A stretch of 64,000 nucleotides of DNA from Nipponacmea schrenckii (taxonomy: Eukaryota > Mollusca > Gastropoda > Lottiidae), in assembly GCA_030562195.1 (NCBI GenBank), contig JAUJPP010000005.1, positions 34,025,106 to 34,089,105 of the forward strand, read 5' to 3'. The notes under the pieces were generated by a model, which did no database searches, was not told the origin of the DNA, and saw only the letters and a program-made list of their open reading frames with translations. The position numbers and the translations under genes are program-made. Shown piece after piece: positions 25,601 through 37,149 of this stretch (position 1 is its first letter; every line of letters begins with the position of its first letter).

Positions 25601-28600
25601 AATTTCAATGGTTTATTAGCCACATTGATCACTACTGTCTTTAAAAAAGTCAAAATGTTGTCATGACAATAATCAGTATAACACATTACAGATTATTTTA
25701 CCACTAGACAAAATGGTTTACATAAAATACAAATTCAATACCAAAATTGTTCCACCAGTTTGATAACGAAATGGACGTAAAACCTTTCTTTGGACAACAA
25801 AATTTGGTAATAAGGCTACAGGAGGTACTTCTGTTATACCAGCAACATTCCAACTCCACTGAAATTAAAATAAAAAAGATAGCTTGCCAGGCATAGAAAT
25901 AAATGCCCACTGACAGCATTGAATTTGGATAAAAACTTGACAGTACAGTAACAATCACTGGAATGAAATATTTAACCTTCAGTCAGATAAATCTTGTCTG
26001 CGCTGATATATATACAATATTACTAAGTTTCATTAAAATCTGTCAAAAATTGTACATTTTGACAGGGCAATAATTCATATCAAATATATTTCAATATTTT
26101 TTTAAAATTTTCAATAGGGTGGTTGATAATAAACAATTTCAGCCATAAAGAATTGTGCCTTGTAGAGTATTTATTAGCCAAAAATCGAAGTCATTTTAAA
26201 AAAAAGGGTAATAATTCAAATTATATTTCTTTTTTTTCCGTAAAGAATTGTGCCTTCTGGTGTGTTTACGAGCCAAAAATCAATAGAGTTTTATAGAACA
26301 AGGGCATAGTTCATAGTAAATATATTTAGATGTTTTTGATTTTCAATAGGGTTCATCCTTGGTTTATATTCAACAATTTCAGGAAATTTTGTCAAAATCG
26401 GTCAAGAATTATGCTAGAGTGTGTACCCTTTCAAAAACAAAGGGCAATAACTAATACTAAATATTTTTCGATTTATATAATTCCTTGGTTAACTGCAAAT
26501 ATTCATGTCAAATTTCATTGAAATCCATCAAGAATTGTGCTTTACATGCTAAAATGGAACACATTTTGAAGAACAAGGGCAATAATTCACACTTAATATT
26601 TTTCAATTTTGTTGAGGGTTTATCCTTAGGTTATTACACACTCTCACAATATGTTTCATCAAAATCCATCAAGGATTGCACATTGTAGAATGTTTACGAG
26701 CCTTTTAAGAGCAATAACTCATACTAAATATTTTTCGATTTCGTTGTTTTTCAAAAGGGTTCATCCATGGGTAATATGAACACTCACAGTAAGTTACATC
26801 AAAATCTGCCAAGAATTGTGCCCTCCTGAGTGTTTACGATCAATTGTGAATGGATGGACCATTGGACATGGGTGACAAAAATACCCCCCCTCCCCCATTT
26901 CATGTTGGTATATACTATATACTGACTTTAACCATTTAATCTAGTGATATTTGACACATGGCAAAATTTCTGACAAAATTCTATTACTATACAAATGTTT
27001 AACAGTGTGCCTTCCTGGTTACTTACAACCATCCTATTCCTATATATAACATTAAATCAAAACTTGTTTTTAATATTATAATACACATGTCATCCAGTAC
27101 AATTTAGAGCACAGCAACCTTGAAGATACCAAAAGTCAATATCAAGACCATACTGAATTCCCAACATATGTAGTTCTTGTATTGAACAGTATAAGACCTA
27201 ACTATGGTATAAGCCATACAGCTACAAAGTAAGACAATTTGGTGACAATACATACTACTTCAAAACAACAGTGGCAGTAAGCAGAACAAAGTAAAGAAAG
27301 GTGACAATATAATGTAGAAAGCAATGGGAGAAGTTATAAACTATTAAAAGTTTCCATTGAGGTCAGTGCTGTATAAACACCAGTAATACCTAATAAACAC
27401 TACATAAGTTTGAGTAAAATGAGTAAAATATATTTGTACCATGTAAAAAAAGTAATTTATAAAACTTTAATGACAAATATCATATAAGGGAAATTAGCAG
27501 TTAAGACTGATTTATAATCACAATTTAGATTCAACATAAAATCCTTGACGAAAAAATTGACATTAGTTATAAGCACACTTTAACAAATGTAAAGCTATAA
27601 TTGTGAAATAACAATTAAAATATTTGACAGTATATAAACACTGTGTTAAAATAAATTAAAGTTACTACCTCTGATATTCCCTCTATGATATCTGTTAGCT
27701 GTGAAGATAAATAGGATGAAAACAGGTTAGAAATTGTTAGAAATATTATGCTATAGATAATCTGAATTAAATGATACTATGATGTAAAAACTGAACTAGA
27801 AGACACCTATAACCAGCAGTTAAAATAAATATAACATATATTAACTAAAGATTGGTTAGGTTTTGTTAACTCTATATTATAATTTTAAAGCAAACTCTCC
27901 ACCACCACACCAAAACATAGTAAATTGTATTGACAATAAAATTCAAGGGTAATATCTATATGGAACTAATGAATTCATTTCATTATCACTGAATATTGAA
28001 TTATTTAGCTTGCTTGATAGCACTTTCATATCATACTTACTGGCATGTAATAGATATATAACTGAACTCAATAAACCATTCAAAATTTTATGATAAAATC
28101 AATCTGGAACAATACAAACCTTCAAACTGTTAAGATATGTTTTACTGTGAACAAAATTCAAATCTTCTTCAGAAGCTTCAAGTGGCTTTATTATTGTATC
28201 ATCTCTCACCATTTGAGCTTCTACAAGAAACAAATGCAAAGATGAATAAGAAAAATGTGAACTTATTATTAAAACAATGATCAAATCATGACCATTTACT
28301 AACTTTGAATATAAGCCATATATACCATGAACTCTAGTAATATGAGTTTAGTATGAAAACAATATTATGTAGCATTTTCACAGACTGCTTGCCTAAATAT
28401 GAATATGTAGCTTGTAGTGTTGATGGGTTAAACACTAACAACTTATTATTAATATGAATTACAGCATTACCTTTTAAAAATTCAAAAACTCTTCCCCATT
28501 TAGCTGAATCAAATGGATGGAGCTTTTCAAGGCCCATAAAACTAATGTTGTATTCAGGTGTGTATATGATAGGCCACTGTGTATTTGGTATGTCTTTATA

Positions 28601-29224
28601 TAATTGTGTTGTGTGTTTTTTTTTCCTGCAATTTTCAAATTAAAGCACATAAATCTGGATCCCTAATTTGACTAATCCTACATACAAAATTATCTCAATT
28701 TATCCGGGTAAGGTATCAAGGCTTAAACTCTCAACAATCCATCAGACTTAGCCTATATAAAATCTACTGTCAAACTACAGATTTATAATTACATTAATGT
28801 TGCTTATATAGTACCGGGTACCGTAGCCTAATAATAACAATTAATAATCTTCATCAAATTTATGAACAAATTATCTTGAGGAATGTTAATCAGCAGGGTC
28901 AGTATAGCAAAATAACTGTGAACCCTCACAATCACCATGGTGGAAGAATATTGGTTGCATAGATATAGTGGAGAAATAACCATAAAAATTGGAAGAGAAA
29001 TTGAAAGTAGAAAAATTGACAGATGTCAATCGAATCATGTTATTTAAGGGTTGTTGATTGATATGAAAAAAAAAATCGATTAATATTAAGACCTTAACAA
29101 TATCTATACTATCATACAGAACAGCTATTCTGTAAGTTTGTTTTCAGTTTGTCAAAACACTTAAAATTTACCTCTTCGACGTGTTATTACCTTCTTCGTC
29201 TTCCATATTTAAATGTGACGTCAT
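22622..29224 (-). CDS. HDAC11: Histone deacetylase 11 (class IV HDAC)
   Basis: Coding exons (minus strand): 29224-29172, 28625-28471, 28220-28120, 25858-25742, 25209-25027, 24711-24615, 24113-24044, 23851-23743, 23497-23314, 22788-22622, plus an optional 30-nt exon at 27698-27669. All are GT-AG; 411 residues without the small exon, 421 with it. HDAC11 blocks occur in order: MGLEKLHPFDSAKWGRV, ASEEDL, LPNFVVQRKVLRP, QTGGTI, GGGFHHCSAERGGGFCAYAD, DLDAHQGNGHERDF, YNAGTDILEGD, VTSGGY, IIADSILNL. Catalytic His161-His162, zinc ligands Asp200, His202 and Asp280, and Tyr323 are all present, so the enzyme should be active. Vertebrate HDAC11 (347 residues) deacylates lysine, preferring long-chain acyl groups. 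The C-terminus is ~60 residues longer and low complexity. ATG 29206 is an alternative start; an in-frame stop precedes 29224. It is divergent from WDR43. Confidence 0.95.
23070..23165 (+). mobile_element. Small fragment of a Helitron-like core unit
   Basis: Words CCTAATCCAAGATCTCATTA and GAAAACTGTAGTCTCTATC match the core units at 35.2-36.1 kb and the fragment at 62.84 kb. It lies in the last HDAC11 intron, without recognisable ends. Confidence 0.4.
24226..24552 (-). mobile_element. MITE of the AAAGGGATAATAGG family, in an HDAC11 intron
   Basis: Bounded by TTAAAGGGATACTGTGTC and GGCCTATTATCCCTTT. The interior carries TTCTCAAGAATGGTCAG, CTTACCTGGTGTCATG and a GTAGTTATC-type block, in the orientation opposite to the 13640 element. 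No ORF. It lies between HDAC11 exons coding for the DLDAHQ region and for the segment just after it, close to the exon at 24711-24615. Confidence 0.6.
25876..26916 (+). mobile_element. Helitron-like (pearl type) element, copy D, in an HDAC11 intron
   Basis: The left end GATAGCTTGCCAGGCATAG is followed by an ATGCCCACTGACAGCA block. Several diverged ~160-bp units follow, and the right end is ATACCCCCC...CATTTCATGTTGG at ~26880-26908, a decayed form of the terminal hairpin. On the HDAC11 (minus) strand the left end lies about 18 bp upstream of the splice acceptor at 25859. Confidence 0.65.
26917..27668. other. HDAC11 intron sequence, nothing recognised
   Basis: AT-rich, no clear ORF, repeat or RNA gene. 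Confidence 0.5.
27669..27698 (-). CDS. Possible 30-nt cassette exon of HDAC11
   Basis: On the minus strand CTTCACAG precedes ten codons reading LTDIIEGISE, and GTAGTAAC follows. It would insert ten residues between the SLK and WSW motifs without changing phase, at a point where human HDAC11 has no insertion. It could be an alternative exon or a chance match; the gene model closes with or without it. Confidence 0.3.
29216..29223. promoter_or_regulatory. Full cAMP-response element (TGACGTCA)
   Basis: Perfect 8-bp CRE palindrome in the HDAC11/WDR43 divergent promoter. It overlaps the first possible HDAC11 ATG (29224). If transcription starts downstream of the CRE, translation would begin at the second ATG (29206) instead. 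CREB/ATF binding is inferred from the motif only. Confidence 0.55.
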
Positions 29225-29679
29225 TGTCTAGGGCAATGTTCGGTAAGTACGCAGAAGTTGTAAAAATGAACATAGATTGAAAATCGTCAAAAAATGAATT
29301 ATTTGTCTTAAAAAATAAAAAAAAGTAGAAATAAAAAAGGAAATAAATCTAAGATAAATGATTGTGACAAGAGAATACATATACAATAAAACGTTAATGT
29401 TTCGCTTGTGAGACATATTGAAACGAACTGATTCCGAACGGATGTTGAAATATTAAAAAGCACATTTTCTAGAATTGCAGTATGTTTTTTTAATTATCTA
29501 TGTATCATCTCTGGATATCGTCGAACTTATTTGATTCATCTCCTCAGTATTGACTGTAGATAATGTTGTTGCTGAAATTACAGCATATCATATCAGAAGT
29601 CATTGTGAAATAACCAGATAAGAAAATTTGAAAACTATTATCTCCCTTTGGAAACTTATTTACCCACGTGTTCAAGAAC
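29225..29679. promoter_or_regulatory. Divergent promoter region between HDAC11 and WDR43
   Basis: 455 bp between the two start codons on opposite strands, AT-rich, no ORF of note. Besides the CRE at its HDAC11 edge, it has a CACGTG E-box ten bases before the WDR43 ATG. Confidence 0.6.
29665..29670. promoter_or_regulatory. E-box CACGTG immediately upstream of WDR43
   Basis: CCCACGTGTTC lies just before the WDR43 start at 29680. CACGTG is the Myc/Max and USF class of E-box; ribosome-biogenesis genes are typical Myc targets, which fits the product. Function is inferred. Confidence 0.45.
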
Positions 29680-31530
29680 ATGGCTTTAAGACCACCTATA
29701 GAATTTTCTCCTAATAACGAATTCATAGCATATGCAAGTCCCGATGGTGTCCTTAAGGTATGGGAAACAACAAGTGGGATATTAAAGCAGGAATATACAC
29801 CAAGCTCCCATCTTTCTGCAACCTGCTCTTGTCTCTCGTGGAGCAGAAACACAGCTGCCCCTCGCCCTAAAAAGAAAAGAAGATCCAGTTCTGCTGCAAA
29901 CCTCAGTCTGAATGATGATCAAAGACTCATTGCAATGGGAACAACAAGTGGTAGTGTTTTGATTTATAATGTGGCTACAGGCAGTCTACAGACTCAGTTG
30001 ACAGGAGGACATACTGAAACTGTTCATGCTTGTAGTTGGCATCCTGATGAACCAAGTCTTTTTACCTGTTCATCGGATCATTATGTTGTGGAATGGGATG
30101 TTGGTAAAAATACTGTGAAAGAAAAATGGAAAGCAGATAAAGGAATAGTGTATTCTGTTAGTGTAGTTTCCCAAAAATACCTTTTAACTGCAAGCCGGAC
30201 TATAAAGTTATGGAATATTGATGGAAAAAAGGAACTTTTAAAAACATTTACTGGTCATGCAACAGAAGTTTTAAGTCTTTTACCCATACCGATTGGCACC
30301 AGTAATAATTCAATGAATGGTGAAACCTCAGACTTTTACTTTTTGTCAGCTGCATTAAATGACAGAACTGTGAATGCTTGGCATTCATCTCTTGATGTGT
30401 CTGCCAAAAACTCGTTAGCAGCTTTTTCATTATCAGATGAACCAATAGTTATTAATATTAGTAGAAAATTTACTAAAGACTCTCAGTTGTTGTTATCAGT
30501 TGTTACTTCTAGTGGACATTTGCTTGTTTTTGAACATACCTTAAATGGACGAATGAAAAAACCTCTGAAACCCAAGGTACATGTACAAATTGCAACATCA
30601 AATCAGAATGATGGTTCTCCAGAAATGATTCCTATTTTAGCCTCGGTTATTTGTGAAGGTGTTGAAAATTATGTTCTTTTAGCCTATGGAAGTTTTCTTA
30701 AACCTACTTTTGAGAAAATACCATATGATTCCTCTGAGTCTGAGATATGCCTTGTTCGTGAAAAAGATATTTCTTTGAATGGTACCAGTAGATCTAAAGA
30801 GAAAGAGATGACTAAGATTAAAAATCCTGAGACATCAGATGCCATCATGCTGGCACCAGGTCATATGATGAGGAGGAAGCGTAAACCATCTGTAGGAGAC
30901 ATGTCAATGGAAGACAGATTAAATGCCATCAGTATTGAGAAACCAAGAAAAAAGAAAGAGGAATTGCCCAAAGCTGACACCTTGATTAATTTACTTTCTC
31001 AGGGTTTACAAAGTAATGATAAAGAGCTGATTGAGAGAGTACTGCATCATGAAAACCAACAAATTATCATCAACACTGTACGCAGACTACCAGTTCAACT
31101 CATTGTTCCATTCATCAAGGCTATATCGGTACGCATTCATGTGCGCCAGAGTGGTGGGGCCCAAGTTTTGTTGAAATGGTTAAAAGCTGTTCTCACTACC
31201 CATACCTCATATCTGATGACTTTTCAAGAAATTGTTGATTCATTGAGTGCTTTATATCAATTAATGGAGGCTAGAGTAGGAATGTTTTTACGTTTGTCAC
31301 GTCTTCAAGGCAAGTTGGACCTGATGTTATCTCAGATAACGTCCCAGGAACAAGAAGAGGAAGAAGGAATTGTCCAAGCTCCACTGTTGTTATATCATGA
31401 AGAATCGTCCGAAGATGATGACCCTATGGAAGATTTATTAGCAAGTCATTCAGAGTCCGAAAGTAACTGGGATGTAACTGATATGGAGGACGAAAGTGCT
31501 GATGAGGAGAGCATGGCCTCAGATGATTAA
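29680..31530 (+). CDS. WDR43: WDR43 / UTP5, small-subunit processome WD40 protein
   Basis: Single uninterrupted ORF of 616 residues. The start is ATG 29680 (aacATGg); the frame is open slightly upstream only from a GTG. Residues ~1-290 form WD40 blades (SPDGVLKVWE, GSVLIYN, HTETVHACSWHPD, HYVVEWDV, SRTIKLWNIDGK, LKTFTGHATEVLSL, NDRTVNAWHS). A basic linker (~390-425) contains MMRRKRKPSVGD and PRKKKEEL. Residues ~430-553 match the Utp12-type domain (LLSQGLQSNDKELIERVL to KLDLMLSQI), and the last ~45 are strongly acidic. Human WDR43 is 677 residues with the same order. The protein is a nucleolar subunit of the t-UTP/UTP-A complex for pre-rRNA transcription and 18S processing. No intron and no frame damage: either ancestral intron loss or an expressed retrocopy. 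Confidence 0.95.
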   Translation: MALRPPIEFSPNNEFIAYASPDGVLKVWETTSGILKQEYTPSSHLSATCSCLSWSRNTAAPRPKKKRRSSSAANLSLNDDQRLIAMGTTSGSVLIYNVATGSLQTQLTGGHTETVHACSWHPDEPSLFTCSSDHYVVEWDVGKNTVKEKWKADKGIVYSVSVVSQKYLLTASRTIKLWNIDGKKELLKTFTGHATEVLSLLPIPIGTSNNSMNGETSDFYFLSAALNDRTVNAWHSSLDVSAKNSLAAFSLSDEPIVINISRKFTKDSQLLLSVVTSSGHLLVFEHTLNGRMKKPLKPKVHVQIATSNQNDGSPEMIPILASVICEGVENYVLLAYGSFLKPTFEKIPYDSSESEICLVREKDISLNGTSRSKEKEMTKIKNPETSDAIMLAPGHMMRRKRKPSVGDMSMEDRLNAISIEKPRKKKEELPKADTLINLLSQGLQSNDKELIERVLHHENQQIIINTVRRLPVQLIVPFIKAISVRIHVRQSGGAQVLLKWLKAVLTTHTSYLMTFQEIVDSLSALYQLMEARVGMFLRLSRLQGKLDLMLSQITSQEQEEEEGIVQAPLLLYHEESSEDDDPMEDLLASHSESESNWDVTDMEDESADEESMASDD

Positions 31531-33776
31531 CATTTGATATTTGAATTTGTTAAAATGTTATTTTTCATGCTTAGATTGGGTGCTATATATATATATGATA
31601 ATGCCTAACTGCCATTAAAAATGCATTTTATTAAGCTGCTGTTATGGCCTTTGAAAATGGAGAACAATTAATATTATATGGTCTAATCTCTTTAAGATGT
31701 TTTTGACTGTAGAAATTGTCTGAATTTCAGGTGGTTGAATATCTCTGAACATTTTGTATTTATTGACATACGCAATCGATATTCCTTAAAAAGTAACTTG
31801 AGTTTAGCTGGTTTGAGCTCATAGGGGATTTAATGGTGGTTTTCTAAACTTTTTTCAAGGGAGATATTCTTACTTAAAGTTTTATTTAAACATCGGTTAA
31901 TCTTGCTATTCAATTTAAAGTTACTGTGACCAGTAAAATTATGATAAATTAAATTACATCTCAATAATACACCTTGAACGTTTAGAAACCCTCTATATCA
32001 CTTTACAGGAAAGATAAAATTCTAAATGGATTTTGCCTTGTGATACTTATTGGTCATAATTTGCATTTTTTCGGTATTGGGCAGAAGTAAAACCTTGATT
32101 AATAAATGATATATTTGAATCGAAAATAGAATGAAGACTTTTCTGATCTGGCTCATATATATGCAATAATTGCCAAAACTACATGTGTGCTTAGTTGAGT
32201 AATTTCCAAGGCTAAAAGGGACGGCATCTTTTAATTTGACAATGAAGCCTCACATGAAGCAAGAAAAAAAATTTCTATACCAGACCCTAATTTCAGAACA
32301 GTTATAAGAATAAAGGCAACCGTATTTTGTATTTAAAAATACTACTTTTTATTTTAAAGTATTTTGTTATTTGATCGTTAAGTTTATTTTGTATATAATT
32401 CAGTAAGGTTGATTTTGTTGACTTTGATATGATTGAAATGAGGAAAATGACCATTATGTAGATAGGCAAATTTCAGTTATTATGCTGATTATAGCAGTTC
32501 ATTTCAACTTTGACTCCTCACTACTTTAGTAGCCTCTACAAATCTACTTTATTAAACTGATTTTATACCTTACAGCAAATAAAAAACATGCTTTGAGGAT
32601 AGTTGATTAAAAGATATTTGTGGAAAAAGGGTATGATTTTAAACATTTATCAGGTGCAGTAGAATTTTTATTGTACTAAAATATAGTATCCTACTTGTGT
32701 AGGAATTGTACCTGGATTTGCTACAATATCATTTGGGTTTTTTTTTTAAGGGCCTTCCAAGTCATAAGTTTGTGGAATATTTCTGTAAAATCATATAGAT
32801 ATTTTTTGATTGTTAAGGTAATCATTTTCTATATGAATAATGTTGCTGACTGTAGACCCTGCTCTCTCATGTTGCATAAATTTTGAGAAATAAGTTTAAA
32901 ATAATACTTGATCAGAAAATATGAATTGTATAAAATATGTAATATGTGTTTAACCCATCCAAAAAAAACATAATATATTGAATGAGAATGCGTATTATCT
33001 TGAGATGAGAATATATAAAGATTGATAATGAGTTTTATTTTATATTAATGCCGATGTATTTTCTCTGTCAATCTATTAATATTTCTATTAAAAGATGTGT
33101 TCCCATAGAGGAGTTATATTTATTGGAATAAATACTAATTTGTTTCATAACTAATAATTTGTAATAAGCTAATTAGGTTGAGAATGCAATCTGCTGCAAA
33201 AGAACGATCAATTGGTATTGTTTTGCGATTATCCTCTTAATAATTAGAAAAGAATATATTTTCATTACGAAAATAAATGATTTAATTTAAATCAGTGATA
33301 CATTTGGATTAAAAGTTGACAAATATTGTGAAACTCAGGCATATACCTTTTGATCAAACTTGGCAGGATTTGTAGAATATTTAAATGGGTCAGAAAACTT
33401 TGATGTTTGTTGAAGGTTTTTCCCACACAAATATCCACTTGTGGAGTGTTCTACTCAGTTCCACTCTGACGGGCAAAAGATTGCACAGAAAAGGTTTTAA
33501 ATGTAATTTTCTCCCTTGAAAAAGTATATGGGACTCAGTCCAGTAAAACATTTTATGCTATTTTTAGAAATCCTCTTTCTTTCAGTCAAGCGGATGTTGA
33601 TCAAATCTAGTGTACTTTCATTTTGCCCAGTTAATAATTTTCATGGTCATGCTATATTGAATTTACGTACTGAAACCAAGTATTGCCAGGCTTTTATGTG
33701 ACATATTGGAAACTTTTCAACAAGGTTTCTGAAAAAGGTCATAGAAGGATGAATTTTGTGATTTAAAATGAAAAAA
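31531..33776 (+). other. WDR43 3' UTR and intergenic spacer
   Basis: AT-rich, with scattered short ORFs lacking any recognised similarity. AATAAA hexamers at 32309-32314 and 32578-32583 could end the WDR43 transcript. A poly(A) tract that would mark a retrocopy is not seen directly after the stop. Confidence 0.4.
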
Positions 33777-36171
33777 GATAGCTTGCCAGGCAAGGTAACA
33801 TACGCCCACTGGCAGCATTGAATTTGAAAAATAAATTGAGCAATGACTCAAAAACATTCACTAAATTGATATTGAAGTCAAGGGCAAAAACTCAAAAACT
33901 GTTCATGGAAAATCGTCAAATTAAAACTTGACCATCATCTAATCTATTTCAATACTCATACCAAGTTTCATCAAATCTATTAAAAAATTGTAGCTTATTT
34001 TGCACCAACAAATATTTTTGATGCAATATTACTAAGTCAAGGGCAATAACTAAAAAAACCATTCGTTAAAAAGGCGGAAATTCAAACTTGACTAATGTCT
34101 TATCTATTCTGATGCTTACACAAAGTTCCATCAAAATCTTTTGAAAATTAAAGCTTCTTATTGAAACCACAATAGAATCTTGACGCAATTTCACGAAGTC
34201 AAGGGCAATAACTCAAAACAGTTCATTGAAAAACTGTCAAATTCAAACTTGACTGAGGTCTAATCAATTCCAATGCACACACCAAGTTTCATGAAAATTG
34301 GAGGATTTATTGCATCGAAACTAAAATTTTGACAAGATTTTACACGTCAAGAGCAATAACTCAGTAACTGTTCATCAAAAAAATTGCCAAATTCAAACTC
34401 GACTGTTGTCTCATCAATTCCAATGCTTACACCAAGTTTCATCAAAATCCATTGAAAATTATAGCTTCTTTTGAACCCACAAGTCAAGGGCAATAACTAA
34501 AAAACTGTTCATCGAAAAATCTTCAAATTCGAACTTGACCGTCGTCTTATCAATTTATCAATATAGAGGCAGAGGCAATAACTCCAAAACTGTTTATCGC
34601 AAAATCGTCCAAATCGAACTTGACTGCCGTCTTATCAATTCCAATGCTCATACCAAGTTTCATTAAAATCCATAGATAATTGTAGCTTCTATAGTGTCTA
34701 CAGAAAATGAATTTTTACGCAATTTTACTTAGTCGAGGACAATTACTCATAAACTATTAATCAAAAAATCGTCAAATTTGAAATTGACCGCCGTCTTATC
34801 AATTTCAATGCTCACACCAAGTTTCATTAAAATCCATTGAAAATTGTAGCTTCTATTGTGTCTACAACAAATATAGAGGCAGGGGCAATAACTCAAAAAC
34901 CGTTTACAGAAAAATCGTCCAAATCGAACTAGACTGCCGTCTTATCAATACCAATGCTCATACCAAGTTTCATTAAAATCCATAGAAAATTGTAGCTTCT
35001 ATAGTGTCTACAACAAATGTTGACGGACCGACAAACCTATGGAGAGGGGCAACGACAATATACGTCCATGTGGGCGTATAAAAATTTGTTCATTCGATAA
35101 TTTCCATACATGCATACCAAGTTGGATGGGATAAAATTTTAGCATCTATCGTGGATACAGCCCAAATTTGACGCGTTTTACTAAGTCAAGGGCAATAACT
35201 CAAAATCCTTTCATTTGATATTTCCATTTTCAAACTTGACTGAGATCTGATCAATATGTACATGTATACCAAGTTTCATTAAGATCGGATGAAAACTGTA
35301 GCCTCTATCGTGGATACAACCCAAATTTGACGCGTTTTTACTAAGTCCAGGGCAATAACTCAAAATCCGTTCATTCGATATTTCCATTTTCGAACTTGAC
35401 TGAGATCTGATCAATATATACATGTATACCAAGTTTCATTAAGATCGGATGAAAACTGTAGCCTGTATCGTGGATATAACCCAAATTTGACAAGTTTTTA
35501 CCAAGTCAAGGGCAATAACTCTAAATCCGTTCATTTGATATTTCCATTTTTGAACTTGACCGAGATATCATCAATATATACATGTATACCAAGTTTCATT
35601 AAGATTGGATAAAAACTGTAGCCTCTATCGTGGATACAACCCAAATTTGACGCGTTTTTACTAAGTCAAGGGGAATAACTCAAAAAAGGTAATAAGATAA
35701 TTTCCATTTTTGAACTTGACCGAGATATCATGAATATTAACATGCATACCAAGTTTCATTAAGATCGGATAAAAACTGTAACCTCTATTGTGGATACAAC
35801 CCAAATTTGACGCGTTTTTACTAAGTCAAGTGCAATAACTCAAAAACCGTTCATGCAATAATTTCCATTTTCGAACTTGACCGAGATATCATCAATATAT
35901 ACATGCATACCAAGTTTCATTAAGATCGGATAAAAACTGTAGCCTCTGTTGTGGATACAACCCAAATTTGACGCGTTTTTACTAAGTCAAGTGCAATAAC
36001 TCAAAAACCGTTCATGCGATAATTTCCATTTTCGAACTTGACCGAGATATCATCAATATATACATGTATACCAAGTTTCATTAAGATCGGATAAAAACTG
36101 TAGCCTCTATCGTGGACGGACAGACGGGCGACGGCAATATACGTCCACATTTCCATGTGGGCGTATAAAAA
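33777..36171 (+). mobile_element. Compound Helitron-like (pearl type) array with one left end and two right ends
   Basis: The left end GATAGCTTGCCAGGCAAGG is at 33779, followed by ACATACGCCCACTGGCAGCA. Tandem units run to a first right end with hairpin arms TACGTCCA/TGGGCGTATAAAA at 35061-35084. A second block of units then starts without a left end and closes with another right end (GACGGACAGACGGGCGACGG, hairpin, GGGCGTATAAAA) at ~36115-36171. In the second block the phrase CTAAGTCAAGGGCAATAACT falls at 35176, 35336, 35496, 35656, 35816 and ~35977, an exact 160-bp period. ORFs inside are repeat read-through. Confidence 0.75.
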
Positions 36172-37145
36172 TAGCAATTGAATTTAATCTTCTTGTGCTA
36201 ATAAATTATATAATAACTAGCATCAGTAATGTAGCTTCCAAATAATTATTTGCACATCAAACCCAAAGTCACTCTAAGACTTGCAATTTACCTAGAATAA
36301 TTGATATCATTTATTGCTGTTATGGAACAGCATTTTAAGAATTTCAAATGATGGCCTGCTGAAATAGATTGATTGATGCATTTAGATAACAAAAGACAAG
36401 TTTACAAATAATGAATGTATTTAATCAAAAACAGAATGTAATATATGATAGTTATAAAGTTATGTAGAAAACAATAACATGTAAAGCAACATAGATCATT
36501 AAAAGCAAAACATGAAAATGAATTGCATGTCTACAATAAGCATACTATTTAGTCAGTTATAAAACATTTTTTTAATTAAAATTACACTATTTTATGACTT
36601 AATCTATTGAATAGTTACATGTGTCCTTTCCACGACATTAATCCCTACTGTTAAACCAGTATCGGTATTCTAGTATTTAACATAACACTTTCAATGGTAA
36701 ACAGCACATAATAACAGGTTGTATTAAGAGTTGCTTTCTAAAAAAACAAGAACACATTGGTGAAATCCAGTGTCAAAGAGCACATGACAATATACTAAAT
36801 ATTATTAAGAAATTGATTACATGGCAGTGTAGAACAAAGTTTCAAACCTAAGCTTTTCATACAATATTCGAAGTAATTTATATTAATTTGAAATTTTCAT
36901 GAAATAACTAGCTTGAAAGATTTATATTATGGAATGTTGAATGTTAAAATGTTTTTCGAACAAGTTAAAGAAAAACTTAATTAATAATAAAATAACCCTT
37001 AAAAACACAGCCTTTGATGAGATATGGATACATGATTTACATTTTTATTCAGAAAGAGATGTTACTTTCCACTTCCTTTAATGTCTGATTCTACCCTTAA
37101 ATGAATTTTTTGATTCATACTTGAAGTCCTACAATTCCTTGCCAC
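36172..37145. other. Intergenic, nothing recognised
   Basis: AT-rich spacer between two Helitron-like copies. No ORF or RNA gene was recognised. Confidence 0.5.
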
Positions 37146-37149
37146 AAAA

